Below are positions 11,726 through 19,293 of a stretch of DNA of 28,601 bases, one piece after another. Position numbers and translations under genes: made by a program. The first letter of the stretch is position 1, and the number at the start of each line of letters is the position of its first letter. The notes beneath the pieces are model-generated. The model was not told the DNA's origin. It ran no database searches and worked only from the letters and a program-made list of their open reading frames with translations. This DNA comes from a virus. The stretch is taken from the IMG/VR virus record IMGVR_UViG_3300021519_000003, positions 1-28,601 of that record. The stretch is one strand, 5' to 3'.

Positions 11726-13111
11726 ATGGCATTTTTTGACTTCTTAACTAAAAAGAAGATAAACACTCTATTACCTAATATTCCTTTTGATACAAGTGTC
11801 GCTATTCAACGAGGAATCGTTACTTGGCAAGGTGGTGATTCAAGAGCATTCGTAAGAGATGGATATATAGCTAACGATATTGTTTATTCAATTGTAAAAC
11901 TAATTACTGATAAAGTAAAACTTGCTCCATTTCACGTTTATAAAGTTAAAGATGAAGTATCTGCAAAAAGATATAAGGCTTTAATGAAACAACCTGATAA
12001 GATTGCAAATTGGCAAGAGGTAAACAATTTACATAAGAAAGCATTTGAGATTTATACAGGAGATCAAAGATTAAACGACCTTTTAAAATATCCTAATGGA
12101 GAAGATACTTGGGCAGATTTAATTGAGCAATGGTGTGGATTTAAGTTAATAACAGGAAATTCATTTATATATGGAAAACTTATTGAAACAGGAAACAATC
12201 AAGGAAAGCCGTTCGAACTATTTGCTTTACCTGCTCAGTATATGGCTATTATTGCAAACATCGAAATGTTCCCACCAACCAGAGTGGGATATCAATTATA
12301 CTATGGAGCAATGTGGTCATTTGACCCAAAAGAAATCTTACACGACAAATACTTTAATCCTGAGTGGACAGTTACAGGTGGACAATTATATGGACAAAGT
12401 CCTCTATTAGCCGCAGCAAGAACTTTAACTAGAAGTAACGAAGCTAAGACTGCTGCCGTTGCATCATTCCAAAATGGTGGTCCAGCAGGAGTTTTATTTA
12501 TGAACGATGAAAGATTTGACCCTACAAGTGGACAAGCACAAGCTCAAGCATTAAAGAGAGCAGTTAGCGAGAAAGGTGGAGCAGCTAATTTTAACTCTAT
12601 TGCAGTATCAGGTTATAAAGTAGATTGGAAACAAATAGGACTTAGTCCAGTAGAACTTAATATTATTGAATCAGAGAAATGGGATATGAAGGCACTTTGT
12701 AATATTTACGGAGTACCATCTCAACTATTAAACGATTCAGACAATAAGACTTATAATAATCAATTAGAGGGAGAGAAAGCATTGACTTTACGTTGTGCTA
12801 TTCCTTTGTTGGATGCATTGACTGATAACTTAAATAGAAAATTGCATACTGATTGGGGATATAGAAATAGCGGATTATATGTAGGATATGATATTCAAGT
12901 TTACCAAGAATTAGAAGCTAATAAGACAGAACAAGTTGCTTGGTTAAATACGGCTTGGTGGATTGCTCCTGCTCAAAAGAATGAGATTATGGGTATTAAA
13001 ACTCCAGATTATATTCCACAAGAGGAGATGGAGAAACTTTATATCCCTTCATCTTTACAACCAACTGACCAATTTCAACCTTTGACTATTCCTGACAATT
13101 TAAATCCGTAA
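11726..13111 (+). CDS. Portal protein (HK97-like)
   Basis: The product has 461 residues. Portal hallmarks include an early NDIVYSIVKLITDKVKLAPF, WCGFKLITGNSFIYGKLIET, LFALPAQYMAII, PKEILHDKYFNPEWT, GQSPLLAAARTLTRSNEAK, then GVLFMNDE and KALCNIYGVPSQLLN. It forms the dodecameric ring at the packaging vertex, docking terminase and later the head-tail connector. The C-terminal end is Pro-rich (DQFQPLTIPDNLNP). Its context between terminase and head genes is standard. Confidence 0.93.
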   Translation: MAFFDFLTKKKINTLLPNIPFDTSVAIQRGIVTWQGGDSRAFVRDGYIANDIVYSIVKLITDKVKLAPFHVYKVKDEVSAKRYKALMKQPDKIANWQEVNNLHKKAFEIYTGDQRLNDLLKYPNGEDTWADLIEQWCGFKLITGNSFIYGKLIETGNNQGKPFELFALPAQYMAIIANIEMFPPTRVGYQLYYGAMWSFDPKEILHDKYFNPEWTVTGGQLYGQSPLLAAARTLTRSNEAKTAAVASFQNGGPAGVLFMNDERFDPTSGQAQAQALKRAVSEKGGAANFNSIAVSGYKVDWKQIGLSPVELNIIESEKWDMKALCNIYGVPSQLLNDSDNKTYNNQLEGEKALTLRCAIPLLDALTDNLNRKLHTDWGYRNSGLYVGYDIQVYQELEANKTEQVAWLNTAWWIAPAQKNEIMGIKTPDYIPQEEMEKLYIPSSLQPTDQFQPLTIPDNLNP

Positions 13112-13112
13112 T

Positions 13113-13508
13113 ATGAATAAGCACGTTTTAAGAATTTTATCATTACTTGATGAAATTAAAATAGAATTAAAAGCAACCACAGGGATAAATAGAAGTGGAG
13201 TTAGTCAAGCTAATTCTTTAGTAGCTGATGGCAAGGTAAAAAAGCCTAGTTCTTGGATGCCACCAAGTGCTGTCGAAGAAAATGCATACATAGAGAAAAA
13301 CGGAATGGCTGCTTATGGCAAATGGTTCTTAGGAATAGATGCACAGGCAGACCCAGAGACTAAACAACATTGGCATTATATTTATACGAGTGATTTCGTT
13401 AATGTGGATAGAGCAGCTTTAGTAGCAATAAGACAAAGAGCAGGTCAACAAAAACAAACCGATGTTTTTAACGCTGCTGGTAAAATCATAGAAAAAATTG
13501 ATGCATAA
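13113..13508 (+). CDS. Conserved-looking head-module protein, unknown
   Basis: The product has 131 residues. The N-terminus is helical (MNKHVLRILSLLDEIKIELK); the rest contains KKPSSWMPPSAVEENAYIEK, YGKWFLGIDAQADPETKQHW, then IYTSDFVNVDRAALVAIRQRAGQQK. The pattern recalls small domains accompanying phage proteases or portals, but I cannot name it. Situated one base after the portal and immediately before the MuF-like gene, it is likely structural or a head-assembly factor. No membrane segment or catalytic motif is seen. Confidence 0.8.
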   Translation: MNKHVLRILSLLDEIKIELKATTGINRSGVSQANSLVADGKVKKPSSWMPPSAVEENAYIEKNGMAAYGKWFLGIDAQADPETKQHWHYIYTSDFVNVDRAALVAIRQRAGQQKQTDVFNAAGKIIEKIDA

Positions 13509-14393
13509 ATGATTTGGCAAGATTATAGAAAACTATATGCCAACGCATTAAAACAATACTCACCTAAGTTCAAAAAAGAACTACAAAATCAGGTGAATAC
13601 CTATTGCCGTACCCTAGACTACAACAAAATTAGCGACAAAGCCCTAAAAAAGACCATTTACAAGCTCCATTTAGCTATGGGTACTAAGATGGCTCAAATA
13701 AGTGAAAGTGTCGTTAAAAGGTCTGTAAAGGGGGTTTATGTGCCTTTTGAGTTTAAATCACAAAAGACAGATGCTTTCCAATATGCTATTATCCAAGTCC
13801 TTCAAAATGATGGATTAGACCAATTAGCCTCAGATATTACCAATACGACCAAAGAACAGATAAGAAGATTCTTAATTCAATCAGCAGAGCAGAACTTAAC
13901 AATGCCTGAAACAATAGCCTTGCTTAGGACATCTGGAATAACAGATTATAGAGCCGAACTTATAGCTAGAACGGAAACAGGCAGGGCTGCAAATATTGGT
14001 TCAATGGTTGGAGCAACTAGCACTGGACTTGTAACTATCAAAGAATGGATTTCAGCAAGAGACAACCGAACAAGGAGAGAGCCAAGAGACCATACTGACC
14101 ACTTAAATATGGATGGAGTTAAACTTCCTATGGAGAAACAATTTCACGTTCCTAATAATCAAGTAGGCTTAGGTTATGAATTAATGGACCACCCTTGCGA
14201 TTCTAAAGCAAGTGCTGCCAATGTTTGTAATTGTAGATGTACTTTAGGATATGAGGCGGTAAGAGGTGCAAATGGTAAACTTTTAACTTTAGTAGATAAC
14301 CCTCCAATGGGTAGAGTTGCAGTTATTTGGAATGCTCTACAAAATGTAATAGGACAAACAATAGGAAAACTTATAGCATCATTAATACAATAA
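13509..14393 (+). CDS. MuF/SPP1 gp7-like minor head protein
   Basis: The product has 294 residues. A helical N-terminal half (LYANALKQYSPKFKKELQNQ) precedes the MuF domain: IARTETGRAANIGSMVGATS, IKEWISARDNRTRREPRDHT then DHLNMDGVKLP, and the terminal HPCDSKASAANVCNCRCTLG. The D-N-R-T-R, H-x-x-M-x-G and C-x-C-R-C motifs are those of Mu gpF-like and SPP1 gp7-like proteins found in capsid interiors. The extra 40 residues end in a hydrophobic helix (VAVIWNALQNVIGQTIGKLI) that could interact with membrane or portal. It starts directly after the previous stop. Confidence 0.9.
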   Translation: MIWQDYRKLYANALKQYSPKFKKELQNQVNTYCRTLDYNKISDKALKKTIYKLHLAMGTKMAQISESVVKRSVKGVYVPFEFKSQKTDAFQYAIIQVLQNDGLDQLASDITNTTKEQIRRFLIQSAEQNLTMPETIALLRTSGITDYRAELIARTETGRAANIGSMVGATSTGLVTIKEWISARDNRTRREPRDHTDHLNMDGVKLPMEKQFHVPNNQVGLGYELMDHPCDSKASAANVCNCRCTLGYEAVRGANGKLLTLVDNPPMGRVAVIWNALQNVIGQTIGKLIASLIQ

Positions 14394-14405
14394 CAAAAAA
14401 AATAA

Positions 14406-14413
14406 TAACTTTG
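14406..14413 (+). promoter_or_regulatory. TAnnTTTG element abutting protease gene
   Basis: TAACTTTG ends five bases before the protease ATG at 14419, within the 25-nt gap after the MuF-like gene. As a -7 element it would give a leaderless or near-leaderless transcript. No good -33 TTG is present. Confidence 0.4.
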
Positions 14414-14418
14414 TCAAT

Positions 14419-15174
14419 ATGAAAACATACGCATCAAAAGATACTATTGTTGAAAAACAAGATATCGGTTACGAAGTAATGGATGTTGATACCGAAACTC
14501 GTAGAGTTAAAGCAGTTTGGGCAAGAACAGGAAACATAGATTTAGATAATGACATTATAGTTCCTGAAGCCTTTACTAAAACTCTTAAAGAAAGAGGTCC
14601 AGCAGGTAAAAACTTAATATGGTCATTGGTAGATCATTGTGCTGAAATGGAAGCCGTAATCGGTAAGCCTGAGCAATTATATATTGAGGGAGATATGCTT
14701 ATTGCAATCACTCCAATAGTAGAAACTGAAACAGGAGAGGATATGATTAAAATGTATGATGCTGGACTTATTAATCAACACTCAATTGGATTTAGCACAA
14801 TTAATTCAAGCGTAGATAAAAACGGAATAAGAACAATAAGTGAACTTAAACTTTACGAAGGAAGTGCGGTATTATGGGCAGCAAATCCAGAGACACCAAC
14901 AATCTCTGTAAAAAGTGAAGTTAAGAAAGAACAATTAGCAAATAGGCTAGAGAAACTCTTGAAAGCGTTTAAAGGTGGTCGTTTTACAGATGAGACCTTT
15001 GCGTTGATGGAGATTGAAATAAAAAGGATTCAATCAGAATTATTACAAATTGAAATCGTTAAAGAAATCACTCAGACCGAGCAATCACCTGAGCCGATAA
15101 TTGAAGAAATTAAAAATAATGATGCACAAGTCCTGAAGGCAATAAAAGAATTTAATAAAATATTTAAAAAGTAA
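14419..15174 (+). CDS. Prohead protease (HK97 S78 family)
   Basis: The product has 251 residues. RRVKAVWARTGNIDLDNDII matches the start of the fold. The catalytic His is in LVDHCAEMEAVIG (H73) and the Ser in INQHSIGFSTI (S122); their 49-residue spacing equals that of HK97 gp4 (H65, S114). Downstream LKLYEGSAVLWAANPETPT is also typical. It cleaves the delta domain of the capsid protein and then itself during maturation. The last 85 residues are charged helices with a Lys-rich end, likely a scaffold-like or targeting tail. The capsid gene follows after two bases. Confidence 0.93.
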   Translation: MKTYASKDTIVEKQDIGYEVMDVDTETRRVKAVWARTGNIDLDNDIIVPEAFTKTLKERGPAGKNLIWSLVDHCAEMEAVIGKPEQLYIEGDMLIAITPIVETETGEDMIKMYDAGLINQHSIGFSTINSSVDKNGIRTISELKLYEGSAVLWAANPETPTISVKSEVKKEQLANRLEKLLKAFKGGRFTDETFALMEIEIKRIQSELLQIEIVKEITQTEQSPEPIIEEIKNNDAQVLKAIKEFNKIFKK

Positions 15175-15176
15175 AA

Positions 15177-16265
15177 ATGGAAAACGTAATTAACGAAATG
15201 GCTGATAACCTTAAAGGTTTTCAAGCTAACATCGAAGCTAAGTTAGAAGAAACTAAAGCTGAGATTAGAGTTGTAAGAGATGAAGCACAAAAACAATTTG
15301 ATGCTCAAGCTGCTGCAACAAAAAAATCTGCATCTAAGCAAATAAAATTCTTAGATGAAGTTATCATCGAGAAATTAGATGGTAGATTAGATGAAATGGA
15401 AAAATCAATGAAATCTAACGGAAAATTCCGTGTTGATTTATCTGATGTTAAGACAATGACTTTAAGTGGTTCATTAACAGGAGATGCTCAAGCATCTTAT
15501 GCTCCTAATGCTTCTATCTTGCCAAGTCAAGCAATTAACTTCCGTGATTTAGTACCAACTGTAAGAAGTGAATCAGGTCTTTATGTATTCTACAAAGAGA
15601 CTGCTACAACTAACAACATTGCTGCTCAAACTGAAGGTTCTGATAAAGGACAAAATAGCTACGCATTAAGCGAAGTTAAAGTTGTAAACGACTACATAGC
15701 TGGTTTCTCAACTTTCTCTAAACAAATGGCTAGAAGTTTACCTTTCTTGAGTACAACTTTACCAAGAATGTTAACTAGAGATTTCTACAAAGCTGAGAAC
15801 GCTGCGTTTTTCTCTACTGTTTCTGGTGCTGCAACTGGTTCTACAACAACTGCTGAAACTGTTGATTTAAAGCAATTAGTTGACTATATTGGCAACCAAA
15901 AGAGTGCAAACTTTGTAGCTTCTTTTGCTTTAGTAAGCCCTTCTCAATTAGGTCGCTTATTGAAAGAAACTATTACTTCTGGTTACTATGCTGGAAATGG
16001 TAGTGTTATTGTTAACCCTAATGGTGGTATCACAATCTGGGGTGTTCCAGTAATTGCTGCATCTTGGGTAACTGATGATAAAGTACTTATTTTAGATAAC
16101 AACTTCTGCGAAAGAATTGAGGTTGAAGGAATGGCTATTGAGTTCTCTTATGAGAATGCTAGTAACTTCCAACAAAATATGGTTACTGCTCGTATCGAGT
16201 GTTATGAAGATATTAACTTAATGCAACCAACTTCAGCTATTTATGCTGACTTAGGAAACGTATAG
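15177..16265 (+). CDS. Major capsid protein (HK97 fold)
   Basis: The product has 362 residues. Residues 1-95 are an Ala/Glu/Lys-rich coiled coil (GFQANIEAKLEETKAEIRVV), the scaffold-like delta domain removed by the protease. The mature part starts near MTLSGSLTGDAQASYAPN and contains NFRDLVPTVRSESGLYVFYK, QTEGSDKGQ, then KVVNDYIAGFSTFSKQMARS and LVSPSQLGRLLKE, GITIWGVPVIAASWV, all typical of HK97-type shells. It forms the icosahedral capsid. Codon and residue use (Ala, Ser, Thr) and the terminator immediately downstream suggest high, separately controlled expression. Confidence 0.95.
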   Translation: MENVINEMADNLKGFQANIEAKLEETKAEIRVVRDEAQKQFDAQAAATKKSASKQIKFLDEVIIEKLDGRLDEMEKSMKSNGKFRVDLSDVKTMTLSGSLTGDAQASYAPNASILPSQAINFRDLVPTVRSESGLYVFYKETATTNNIAAQTEGSDKGQNSYALSEVKVVNDYIAGFSTFSKQMARSLPFLSTTLPRMLTRDFYKAENAAFFSTVSGAATGSTTTAETVDLKQLVDYIGNQKSANFVASFALVSPSQLGRLLKETITSGYYAGNGSVIVNPNGGITIWGVPVIAASWVTDDKVLILDNNFCERIEVEGMAIEFSYENASNFQQNMVTARIECYEDINLMQPTSAIYADLGNV

Positions 16266-16290
16266 TTCTAATCTTACATAGATATAAAGA

Positions 16291-16318
16291 CCCCTTGCTT
16301 TTTAGTAGGGGGTTTTTT
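16291..16318 (+). terminator. Terminator after major capsid gene
   Basis: CCCCT (16291-16295) pairs with AGGGG (16307-16311), and CT (16298-16299) with AG (16304-16305) across a small bulge, with a T-rich loop. Six T follow at 16313-16318. It probably limits read-through into connector and tail genes, keeping capsid mRNA abundant. Confidence 0.8.
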
Positions 16319-16331
16319 ATTATAAATAATG

Positions 16332-16339
16332 TAAATTTG
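16332..16339 (+). promoter_or_regulatory. TAnnTTTG element before connector gene
   Basis: TAAATTTG lies 12 nt before the ATG at 16352 and 13 nt after the capsid terminator, where a new promoter is expected. No TTG is seen at the -33 position. The following AAAAAA is shared with the element at 236. Confidence 0.45.
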
Positions 16340-16351
16340 TAAAAAAGATAT

Positions 16352-16885
16352 ATGGCATATTCTAATTTTATTATAGATTATACTTTAACCGATACAGGTA
16401 CAGTTGTTGAACCTGTTACACTTACAGAGGCTAAATTGTATATCAGAGTAACTAATTCTGTTGATGATAACCAAATCTCTTTAATGATAAAACAAGCAAG
16501 AGAAGCAGTTGAAGTAGGTACAGGATTGAGTTTAATAGCTAAGACTGCCGTTGTTTGGTTTACTAACTTTGATGGTAATTTTAACCTTCCTTATGGACCA
16601 GTAAATAGTTTTACTTCATTATACGACCAAAATAATAATGCCATAATAGCTGCTGATTATACTTTAGTAGGAGGTAAGTTCCCACAATTACAAAGACCTC
16701 TTTTTAGGAATTTAAAGGCTACTTATACTGTTGGATATACAACTATTCCTAATGACTTAAAGATTGCTATTTTAGATCAAGTGTCTTACGATTACGAGAA
16801 TAGAGGATTAGATTCAGATACAGGAATTTGTGAAAAGACTTGGAAAGCCTGTCAACGCTGGACAAGAATAAGCCCAATATTATGA
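16352..16885 (+). CDS. Head-tail connector (gp6-like)
   Basis: The product has 177 residues. PVTLTEAKLYIRVTNSVDDN and QISLMIKQAREAVEVGTGLS match the helical start of HK97 gp6-type connectors, followed by a beta-strand region (PYGPVNSFTSLYDQNN, YTLVGGKFPQLQ, ATYTVGYTTIPNDLKIAILD) and a terminal helix. Such proteins form a ring on the portal that prepares it for tail joining. The gene is first after the capsid terminator and its TGA overlaps the next ATG. Confidence 0.87.
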   Translation: MAYSNFIIDYTLTDTGTVVEPVTLTEAKLYIRVTNSVDDNQISLMIKQAREAVEVGTGLSLIAKTAVVWFTNFDGNFNLPYGPVNSFTSLYDQNNNAIIAADYTLVGGKFPQLQRPLFRNLKATYTVGYTTIPNDLKIAILDQVSYDYENRGLDSDTGICEKTWKACQRWTRISPIL

Positions 16886-17223
16886 AAATAGGAAGCAAGA
16901 AAGGTAGCTATGTAGATGCAAACACAATGTACTCTGAGATAGGCTTATATGCCCCTACAAGGGTCTCAGATGGTCAAGGCGGCTATACAACTACATTTAC
17001 CTTACAAGGTGTCGTATTTGGTGATTTTCGCCCTCAAGAGCAAAATAGAGCATTATTGGAATTAGAGTTGAGTTTTACTCGTTCTGCTAAGTTATTTATC
17101 AGATATGATGTAACTATTACCGATGGTTACCAAATAGAAGCAGAAGGCGAAATGTACACTATCCATTCTATTAAGGATGTAGAGAATCAGTTTAGATTTT
17201 ACGAAATATTAATGTACGCATAA
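16882..17223 (+). CDS. Head closure/adaptor protein (SPP1 gp16-like)
   Basis: The product has 113 residues from ATG 16882 (ATGA overlap); the frame is open to 16840, but that start would lie inside the connector gene. ANTMYSEIGLYAPTRVSDGQ and GGYTTTFTLQGVVFGDFRPQ and TRSAKLFIRYDVTITDGYQI then YTIHSIKDVENQFRFYEILM form the compact beta-barrel pattern of phage head-tail joining proteins. It closes the portal channel and is the docking point for the tail. Its stop overlaps the next ATG by one base. Confidence 0.85.
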   Translation: MKIGSKKGSYVDANTMYSEIGLYAPTRVSDGQGGYTTTFTLQGVVFGDFRPQEQNRALLELELSFTRSAKLFIRYDVTITDGYQIEAEGEMYTIHSIKDVENQFRFYEILMYA

Positions 17224-17747
17224 TGGCATTTGACGTAAATCTTACAGGAATGAGTGAGATTCAGGATGCAATTAAGAATATGTCCGAAATAGTCTCAAAA
17301 GAAGTTTCTAATGAAATACAAGCCTCTGTAATGAAGATTGAATCAGATGCTAAAAGATTAGCACCTACTAATTTTGGCAAACTTCGTGGAGCAATCAAAT
17401 GGAATAAGGAAAGCGAATTAACTTATTCGGTTGGTGCTTACACTTCTTATGCTGCTTATGTTGAATTTGGCACTGGTCCATTAACTACAATCCCTAATGG
17501 ATATTCAACTTTTGCATCCCAATTTCAACAAAAGACAGGTGGTAAATTTAAAGATATGGTCAATGCCTTAACTTTGTGGGTTGAAAGAAAGGGTATTGGA
17601 AGCGGTAAAAAGTCTAAAAGTATAGCTTATGCAATTGCATTAAGCATATTAAGGAAAGGAATGAGACCACAACCTTATTTAATACCAGCTTTTGAGAAAG
17701 AACAAAAACTATTAATAGAAAGACTTAAAAATATATTAAATGCTTAA
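17223..17747 (+). CDS. Tail completion protein (HK97 gp10-like)
   Basis: The product has 174 residues. MSEIQDAIKNMSEIVSKEVS, ESDAKRLAPTNFGKLRGAIK, then TSYAAYVEFGTG and a late RKGMRPQPYLIPAFEKEQKL are the conserved order of HK97 gp10-type proteins (A-P-x-x-x-G-x-L, Y-A-x-x-V-E-F-G-T-G, P-x-P-Y-L-x-P-A). A longer middle insert (about residues 95-140) includes GIGSGKKSKSIAYAIALSIL. It works at the head-tail interface during tail completion. It overlaps the next gene by eight bases. Confidence 0.9.
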   Translation: MAFDVNLTGMSEIQDAIKNMSEIVSKEVSNEIQASVMKIESDAKRLAPTNFGKLRGAIKWNKESELTYSVGAYTSYAAYVEFGTGPLTTIPNGYSTFASQFQQKTGGKFKDMVNALTLWVERKGIGSGKKSKSIAYAIALSILRKGMRPQPYLIPAFEKEQKLLIERLKNILNA

Positions 17748-18147
17748 TCCTAACATAGAAATAAAAAAATGGTTTTATACACATTTAGTATCTGCAACAG
17801 GACTAGGTGTTTATGATGGTTTTGCTCCTGAAAACATAGGCAATGAATACATAATTTTAACAGGTAGAACATCAAGTCAGGAACAAGGGAAAGCAGGTTA
17901 TACAAATTCTATTACTATCATAGTTGACATTGTTACAAAAAATGCTAACTTTGGCTATAAACGAGCCGAAGAAATAAGTGATTTGGTATTGGCGAATATA
18001 AACTCGGATACAACAATAACTCTAAGTAATGGATTTACTTCATCTGCTTTAAGTATTGGAAGTGTAACGAATTTAGATGGATTAAACCCTTTGGACAACG
18101 TTTTTAGAACATTAATAACATATAATATAATAATAACTCAAAATTAA
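17740..18147 (+). CDS. Tail terminator-like protein (DUF3168-like)
   Basis: The product has 135 residues. NPNIEIKKWFYTHLVSATGL, VYDGFAPENIGNEYIILTGR, then TNSITIIVDIVTKNANFGYK and RAEEISDLVLANINSD and a final FRTLITYNIIITQN give the alpha-beta pattern of tail terminators. This class caps the tail tube when the proper length is reached. Order after gp10-like and before the tube protein fits the standard siphovirus layout. Sequence identity is not directly diagnostic. Confidence 0.8.
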   Translation: MLNPNIEIKKWFYTHLVSATGLGVYDGFAPENIGNEYIILTGRTSSQEQGKAGYTNSITIIVDIVTKNANFGYKRAEEISDLVLANINSDTTITLSNGFTSSALSIGSVTNLDGLNPLDNVFRTLITYNIIITQN

Positions 18148-18152
18148 ATAAA

Positions 18153-18605
18153 ATGGCAGAAACTAAAGTATCAGCAAGGGACTATATTCTCTTAGCAGAT
18201 TTAGCTGGTGGTACAACTTTTATACCAGTAGCTTGTTTAACAACAAACTCACTTACATCAACTGTTAACACTATTGATGCAACTTCAAAATGTGGAGACC
18301 AATTCCAAGCAGGTCCAGCGTTTACTCAATCTTTCAAAGCAGATGGTTTTGCGATTGATGAAACAGGAACTCCAAGTAAAGATTCTTACCAACAATTGTA
18401 TGCTGCTCACGCTGCAAGAACTCAATTTACCATTAAAATGGGTAAAGCAACTCCAGCAGCAGGTGATGTTTACTATGGTGGATTATCAACAAGTACAGTA
18501 TTTATTAGCAACTTTGATGTAACTGCTGCTGATAAAGATGATGTAAAATTCTCTGCTACTTTTGTTGTGTGTGTTCCTCCTATTGCACAAACTGAAATGG
18601 CATAA
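18153..18605 (+). CDS. Major tail tube protein
   Basis: The product has 150 residues. YILLADLAGGTTFIPVACLT, TIDATSKCGDQFQAGPAFTQ, FKADGFAIDETGTPSKDSYQ, then TQFTIKMGKATPAAGDVYYG and a final FISNFDVTAADKDDVKFSAT follow the tube-protein beta-sandwich with a loop that contacts neighbours. It would build stacked hexameric rings of the non-contractile tail. It stands just before the tail chaperone gene, the typical place. A second protein with a similar pattern is encoded at 23175. Confidence 0.87.
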   Translation: MAETKVSARDYILLADLAGGTTFIPVACLTTNSLTSTVNTIDATSKCGDQFQAGPAFTQSFKADGFAIDETGTPSKDSYQQLYAAHAARTQFTIKMGKATPAAGDVYYGGLSTSTVFISNFDVTAADKDDVKFSATFVVCVPPIAQTEMA

Positions 18606-18620
18606 AAAAAATAAAAAACT

Positions 18621-18992
18621 ATGTTTGAATTAAGACTGAACAACAACACAATCCATTTAAAATGGGGTACTTGGGCAATGCGTGAGTTTTGCCAAAGAAA
18701 CAATATAACAATTGATAAGTACTTTGAATTACTTGGTAAATCGCAATTTGATATTGACTTAATTGTTCAATTAGTATTTATTGGTTATAAGTCCGCTTGT
18801 AATTCTTTAAAAATACCAATTGATCATTCAGAAGATGAGGCTTGTGATTGGATAGATGAAATGGGGACTATTTTTAGTTCTGAAGGGCAATTGATAGATT
18901 ATATTAAATATATAATTGAAAACACAGTTAATTCTGTAAAAACAACTGCAACAGAAGAAAAAAAAAAGCCTAACAAATCTAAGTTGGGATGA
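18621..18992 (+). CDS. Tail assembly chaperone, gpG-like
   Basis: The product has 123 residues if translation stays in frame: FELRLNNNTIHLKWGTWAMR, EFCQRNNITIDKYFELLGKS, QLVFIGYKSACNSLKIPIDH, ending in a Lys-rich tail. Tail chaperones bind the tape measure protein and come as a short G form and a longer G-T form made by ribosomal frameshifting. Here the gene ends just after a run of ten A (18958-18967), and a matching T frame continues downstream. The order between tube and tape measure genes is diagnostic. Confidence 0.85.
   Translation: MFELRLNNNTIHLKWGTWAMREFCQRNNITIDKYFELLGKSQFDIDLIVQLVFIGYKSACNSLKIPIDHSEDEACDWIDEMGTIFSSEGQLIDYIKYIIENTVNSVKTTATEEKKKPNKSKLG
18958..18967 (+). other. A10 recoding (slippage) site for G-T fusion
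   Basis: Ten A precede GCCTAAC. In the G frame the codons are AAA AAA AAG CCT. A -1 shift would meet GCC TAA and stop at 18971-18973. The T frame is reached only by +1 or -2. The T frame is closed upstream by TAA at 18937-18939, so the shift must occur between 18940 and 18992, and this A run is the only slippery feature there. Either tRNA-Lys slippage or polymerase slippage could do it. Confidence 0.75.
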
Positions 18993-19287
18993 TATATTAG
19001 TTAAGGCTGCTGAATGTGGTATAAAGCCTTATGAGTTTTGGGATATTACTTGGAAAGATTTTTCCATTATTGTAATGGGGAAAGAAAGACAGGAGTTAAA
19101 TGAATGGGCGAGGACAAGAAACCTCGCCTATATTATATACTTAACTAATACAATGGAAAAGTCTCCTAAATCATTAAAGGCATTTTGGCATATACCAATG
19201 CTAGATGATAATGAAGAAGAAGAAAAAAGAGAAATGTTGACGGATGACCAATTGGCTAGAACATTAAAATTATATGGAGTAAATTAA
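18970..19287 (+). CDS. Tail assembly chaperone T extension
   Basis: After the shift the frame reads LTNLSWDDILVKAAECGIKP, YEFWDITWKDFSIIVMGKER, then NEWARTRNLAYIIYLTNTME and a C-terminal AFWHIPMLDDNEEEEKREML. The W-D-x-I-L-x-K-A-A-x-C-G-I-x-P and F-W-x-I-T pattern is typical of T domains. About 105 residues would be added, giving a G-T protein near 220 residues. An internal ATG at 19075 is possible but would lose the conserved first 35 residues, so I favour the fusion. Confidence 0.8.
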   Translation, partial: LTNLSWDDILVKAAECGIKPYEFWDITWKDFSIIVMGKERQELNEWARTRNLAYIIYLTNTMEKSPKSLKAFWHIPMLDDNEEEEKREMLTDDQLARTLKLYGVN

Positions 19288-19293
19288 AATAAG

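Noticed and set aside
12171-12410. 79-residue + strand frame within the portal gene
   Set aside because: Alternative frame inside a clear portal protein, with no recognisable motifs.
18958-18973. Classical -1 frameshift (A AAA AAG) in the tail chaperone
   Set aside because: The heptamer is present, but the -1 frame meets TAA two codons on, so it cannot make the G-T fusion.
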